From Bhargavaea cecembensis (GTDB lineage Bacteria; Bacillota; Bacilli; Bacillales_A; Planococcaceae), in NCBI RefSeq assembly GCF_000826125.2, contig NZ_LN651372.1, positions 169,386-220,594 of the forward strand: a stretch of DNA of 51,209 nt. The letters are read 5' to 3'. The notes beneath the pieces were generated by a model, which made no database searches, had not been told where the DNA came from, and saw only the letters and a list, made by a program, of their open reading frames with translations. The stretch's first letter is position 1; each line of letters begins with the position of its first letter. Below, piece after piece: positions 49,305 to 51,209 of the stretch. The position numbers and the translations under genes were made by a program.

Positions 49305-49401
49305 CTTAACATTCACGACTGTTTGCTTAACATTCAGCGGCTCTTTCTTAACATTCAGCCCGTTTTGCTTAACATTCAGCTCCCCTTGCTTAACATTCAC
49401 C
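49305..49401. repeat. 21-bp phased array C2 (5 units, core CTTAACATTCAGC)
   Basis: Units start at 49305, 49326, 49347, 49368 and 49389. Three cores are exact CTTAACATTCAGC; the first and last read CTTAACATTCAC. The array is in the convergent gap between the membrane protein at 48820 and psuG, same orientation as array C1. Confidence 0.9.
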
Positions 49402-49433
49402 CCCTCACACCCGATTCCGCATCAAAAAGCCGC

Positions 49434-49452
49434 CCATCACAGGCGGCTTTAC
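49434..49452 (-). terminator. psuK-psuG terminator
   Basis: AAAGCCGCC pairs with GGCGGCTTT; on the minus strand TTTTTGATG follows the stem. Confidence 0.75.
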
Positions 49453-49455
49453 TCT

Positions 49456-50376
49456 TTATCGATTCACTTCGTTAAACGCAACCGCAATGCCCGCGCCGAT
49501 CTTCGCGTTGTTCTTAACGAGGGCGATGTTTGCTTCCAGGCTCTTGCCTTCGGTGAGTTCCTTCACTTTTGCGAGGAGGAACGGGGTGGTGTCTTTGCCT
49601 TTGATGCCGTTTGCGGCGGCTTCGTCGAGCGCGTTTCCGATGATGCCGTTGATGAAGTCGGCGTCGAGCGCATCCGAGTCGGGGATCGGATTGGCGATGA
49701 CGGCGCCGCCTTCGAGTCCGAGGTCCCATTTCGCCTTCAGCATGCCGGCGATTTCATCCGGGCCGTCTGCGCGGAGGCCGAGCGGGAAGCCGCTTTTCGG
49801 CGTGAAGAACGCCGGGAGTTCGTCCGTGCCGTAGCCGACGACCGGGACGCCTTTCGTCTCGAGGTATTCGAGCGTGAGGCCGAGGTCGAGGATCGACTTG
49901 GCGCCCGCGCAGACGACGGCGACGTTGGTCTTGCCGAGTTCGTCGAGGTCCGCGGAGATGTCCATCGTCTCCTCGGCGCCGCGGTGGACGCCGCCGATGC
50001 CGCCGGTGACGAAGATCCGGATGCCGGCGAGTTCGGCGCAGATCATCGTCGCGGCCACCGTCGTCGCACCGGGCTGCTTCGTCGCTACGACCCACGGCAG
50101 GTCGCGGCGGGACACTTTCGCGACGCCTTCCGCATTGCCGAACATTTCAAGTTCCTCGTCGGACAGGCCGATCTTGATCTTGCCGTCGATGATGGCAATC
50201 GTGGCCGGCACCGCGCCGTTCTCGCGGATGATCTCCTCCACTTCGCGGGCGGTCCGGACATTCTGGGGATACGGCATGCCGTGGGAGATGATCGTCGATT
50301 CGAGCGCGACGACCGGCTTGCCTTCGTCCATCGCTGCTTTCACTTCTGCGGAAAAGTCGAGATATTGGTTGATCAT
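49456..50376 (-). CDS. psuG: Pseudouridine-5'-phosphate glycosidase PsuG
   Basis: A 306-residue enzyme that cuts pseudouridine 5'-phosphate to uracil and ribose 5-phosphate, with a Mn-dependent ring-opening mechanism. Family marks: [18 protein letters not shown] near residues 22-39, [25 protein letters not shown] with the catalytic Lys near 99, [21 protein letters not shown] near 124-144, and [32 protein letters not shown] with the second Lys. GGAGGAAC precedes the ATG, whose ATGA overlaps the psuK stop. Length is normal. Confidence 0.95.
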   Translation of the reverse strand: MINQYLDFSAEVKAAMDEGKPVVALESTIISHGMPYPQNVRTAREVEEIIRENGAVPATIAIIDGKIKIGLSDEELEMFGNAEGVAKVSRRDLPWVVATKQPGATTVAATMICAELAGIRIFVTGGIGGVHRGAEETMDISADLDELGKTNVAVVCAGAKSILDLGLTLEYLETKGVPVVGYGTDELPAFFTPKSGFPLGLRADGPDEIAGMLKAKWDLGLEGGAVIANPIPDSDALDADFINGIIGNALDEAAANGIKGKDTTPFLLAKVKELTEGKSLEANIALVKNNAKIGAGIAVAFNEVNR

Positions 50377-51209
50377 TGGAGTTCCTCCGTTTCGGATTCG
50401 AGTTGGTCTTTCGTGAGCTCAGGGCGCACGGTGTGCGGGGAGCCGAGCGTTCTGGCGGCGTTGACAAGGCCGAGCCGGATGATTTCATCGAACGGGCGGC
50501 CTTCAAGATGCCCGTGCAGAACGCCGGAGACGAACGCATCCCCCGCGCCCGTCACGTCTTCCACCCGGACGCGCGGGACAGCCGGGCAGCGGTGCACCCC
50601 TCCGCCCTGCGACCCGGCCATGACGCCGTCCGGGCCGGCCGTCACGGCGGCCGAGCCGGCGCCTTTCTTCAATAAAAGCTGTACGGCCTGTTCCCAGGTT
50701 GCGTCGTCCCTGATCGTGATCCCGGTGTAGGCTTCGGCTTCGTCCCGGTTGCAGATGAACCAGGAGACGCCGTCCAGGTTATCGGGCATGCGGTCCATCT
50801 TTGGCGAGGAGACGGGGACGACGGCGAGCGGGGTTCCGTTCCTGCGGGCGATTTCCCGGACGTGCTGCACGGTTTCTGCCGGGCAGTTCAGGTCAATGAC
50901 GATGAGTGCGGCACCTGCGAGCGCGGCGGCGTGCGAGTCGATAAAGGCGGGGGACAGTTCGTCATAGACGTCCATGTCGGCGAGTGCGACGGCCATCTCC
51001 CCGTCCGGGTTCAGGACGGCGGAATAGGATCCGGTCGTCCGGCCGGGGAGCCGGGCGACGTGGGTCAGGTCGATGTGATTGGCCGACGCCTCTTCGATGC
51101 GCTGCCAGTCGGCATCATTGCCGGCGACCGTGAGCAGGCTCACCGGGTGGCCGAGGCGGCCGAGGTTCTCCGCAACGTTTCGCGCGACGCCGCCGACCGA
51201 GACGGAGAC
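50373..51209 (-). CDS. psuK: Pseudouridine kinase PsuK (PfkB family), 5' end cut off
   Basis: At least 278 residues of a PfkB-type sugar kinase that phosphorylates pseudouridine, partner of psuG. The frame runs past an internal GTG at 51143 to the window edge, and the upstream codons read [19 protein letters not shown], the conserved PfkB N-terminal motif, so the true start lies outside. The C-terminal signature [20 protein letters not shown] near the end carries the catalytic Asp. [25 protein letters not shown] and [11 protein letters not shown] fit the family. It overlaps psuG by four bases. Confidence 0.93.
   Translation of the reverse strand, partial: VSVSVGGVARNVAENLGRLGHPVSLLTVAGNDADWQRIEEASANHIDLTHVARLPGRTTGSYSAVLNPDGEMAVALADMDVYDELSPAFIDSHAAALAGAALIVIDLNCPAETVQHVREIARRNGTPLAVVPVSSPKMDRMPDNLDGVSWFICNRDEAEAYTGITIRDDATWEQAVQLLLKKGAGSAAVTAGPDGVMAGSQGGGVHRCPAVPRVRVEDVTGAGDAFVSGVLHGHLEGRPFDEIIRLGLVNAARTLGSPHTVRPELTKDQLESETEELQ

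Overview
The window looks like chromosomal DNA from a GC-rich, spore-forming Firmicute of the order Bacillales, most likely Planococcaceae; a Bhargavaea-like organism is my guess from memory, not something the sequence proves. Supporting signs are an alpha/beta-type small acid-soluble spore protein, a preQ1 riboswitch in front of queF, Bacillus-type families (YwbE, YtoQ, CsaA, DUF3221, DUF1801, DUF2200), strong AGGAGG-type ribosome binding sites and frequent TTG/GTG starts. No rRNA, tRNA, CRISPR array, insertion sequence or replication origin is visible. I call 66 protein genes, the last one cut by the window edge, plus one gene remnant.

Layout. 1-5.2 kb: a YiiX-like hydrolase, a YbjQ protein, a three-gene minus-strand group (nitronate monooxygenase, membrane protein, CDF cation transporter) and a membrane-anchored PstS-like protein. 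5.3-15.5 kb: small housekeeping and accessory genes (SDR, YwbE, a membrane/APH-kinase fusion, YtcJ-like amidohydrolase, rhomboid protease, TlpA-like thioredoxin, two tandem paralogous lipoproteins). 15.5-17.6 kb: preQ1 riboswitch-queF-queC-VUT transporter, a queuosine precursor unit. 18-20.6 kb: isoaspartyl dipeptidase with NhaC. 20.8-27 kb: a probably Fur-controlled flavin reductase, a DAACS carboxylate symporter, a catalytically degenerate serine-recombinase-like protein, SulP transporter with UspA, GNAT and SASP. 27.2-31.7 kb: a candidate defence operon (MazG-like, PLD/DEAH helicase, AT-rich GmrSD-type protein). 31.9-40.7 kb: MFS pump, small lipoproteins, methyltransferase, a second degenerate recombinase-like protein, CsaA, a DUF2975/HTH pair, Fic and UvsE. 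40.7-43.7 kb: copper operon (CopY-type repressor, CopA). 43.8-51.2 kb: C45 acyltransferase, YtoQ, GNATs, HIT, paralogous membrane proteins, and psuG/psuK for pseudouridine breakdown.

The most unusual signal is not a gene. Eight intergenic segments hold arrays of short units spaced at exactly 21 bp (two DNA helical turns). They belong to four unrelated sequence families: A (GAATCGAACGATT), B (GATAAAGATAACGCT alternating with GATAAAAGCAACGCT), C (CTTAACATTCAGC) and D (GTGTCAACTTT). Seven arrays have five units and one has seven. Each array is pure for one family. They sit in divergent, convergent and tandem gaps, in either orientation, and explain several false short ORFs with heptapeptide repeats. 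I know of no named element that matches; that is the main thing to check.
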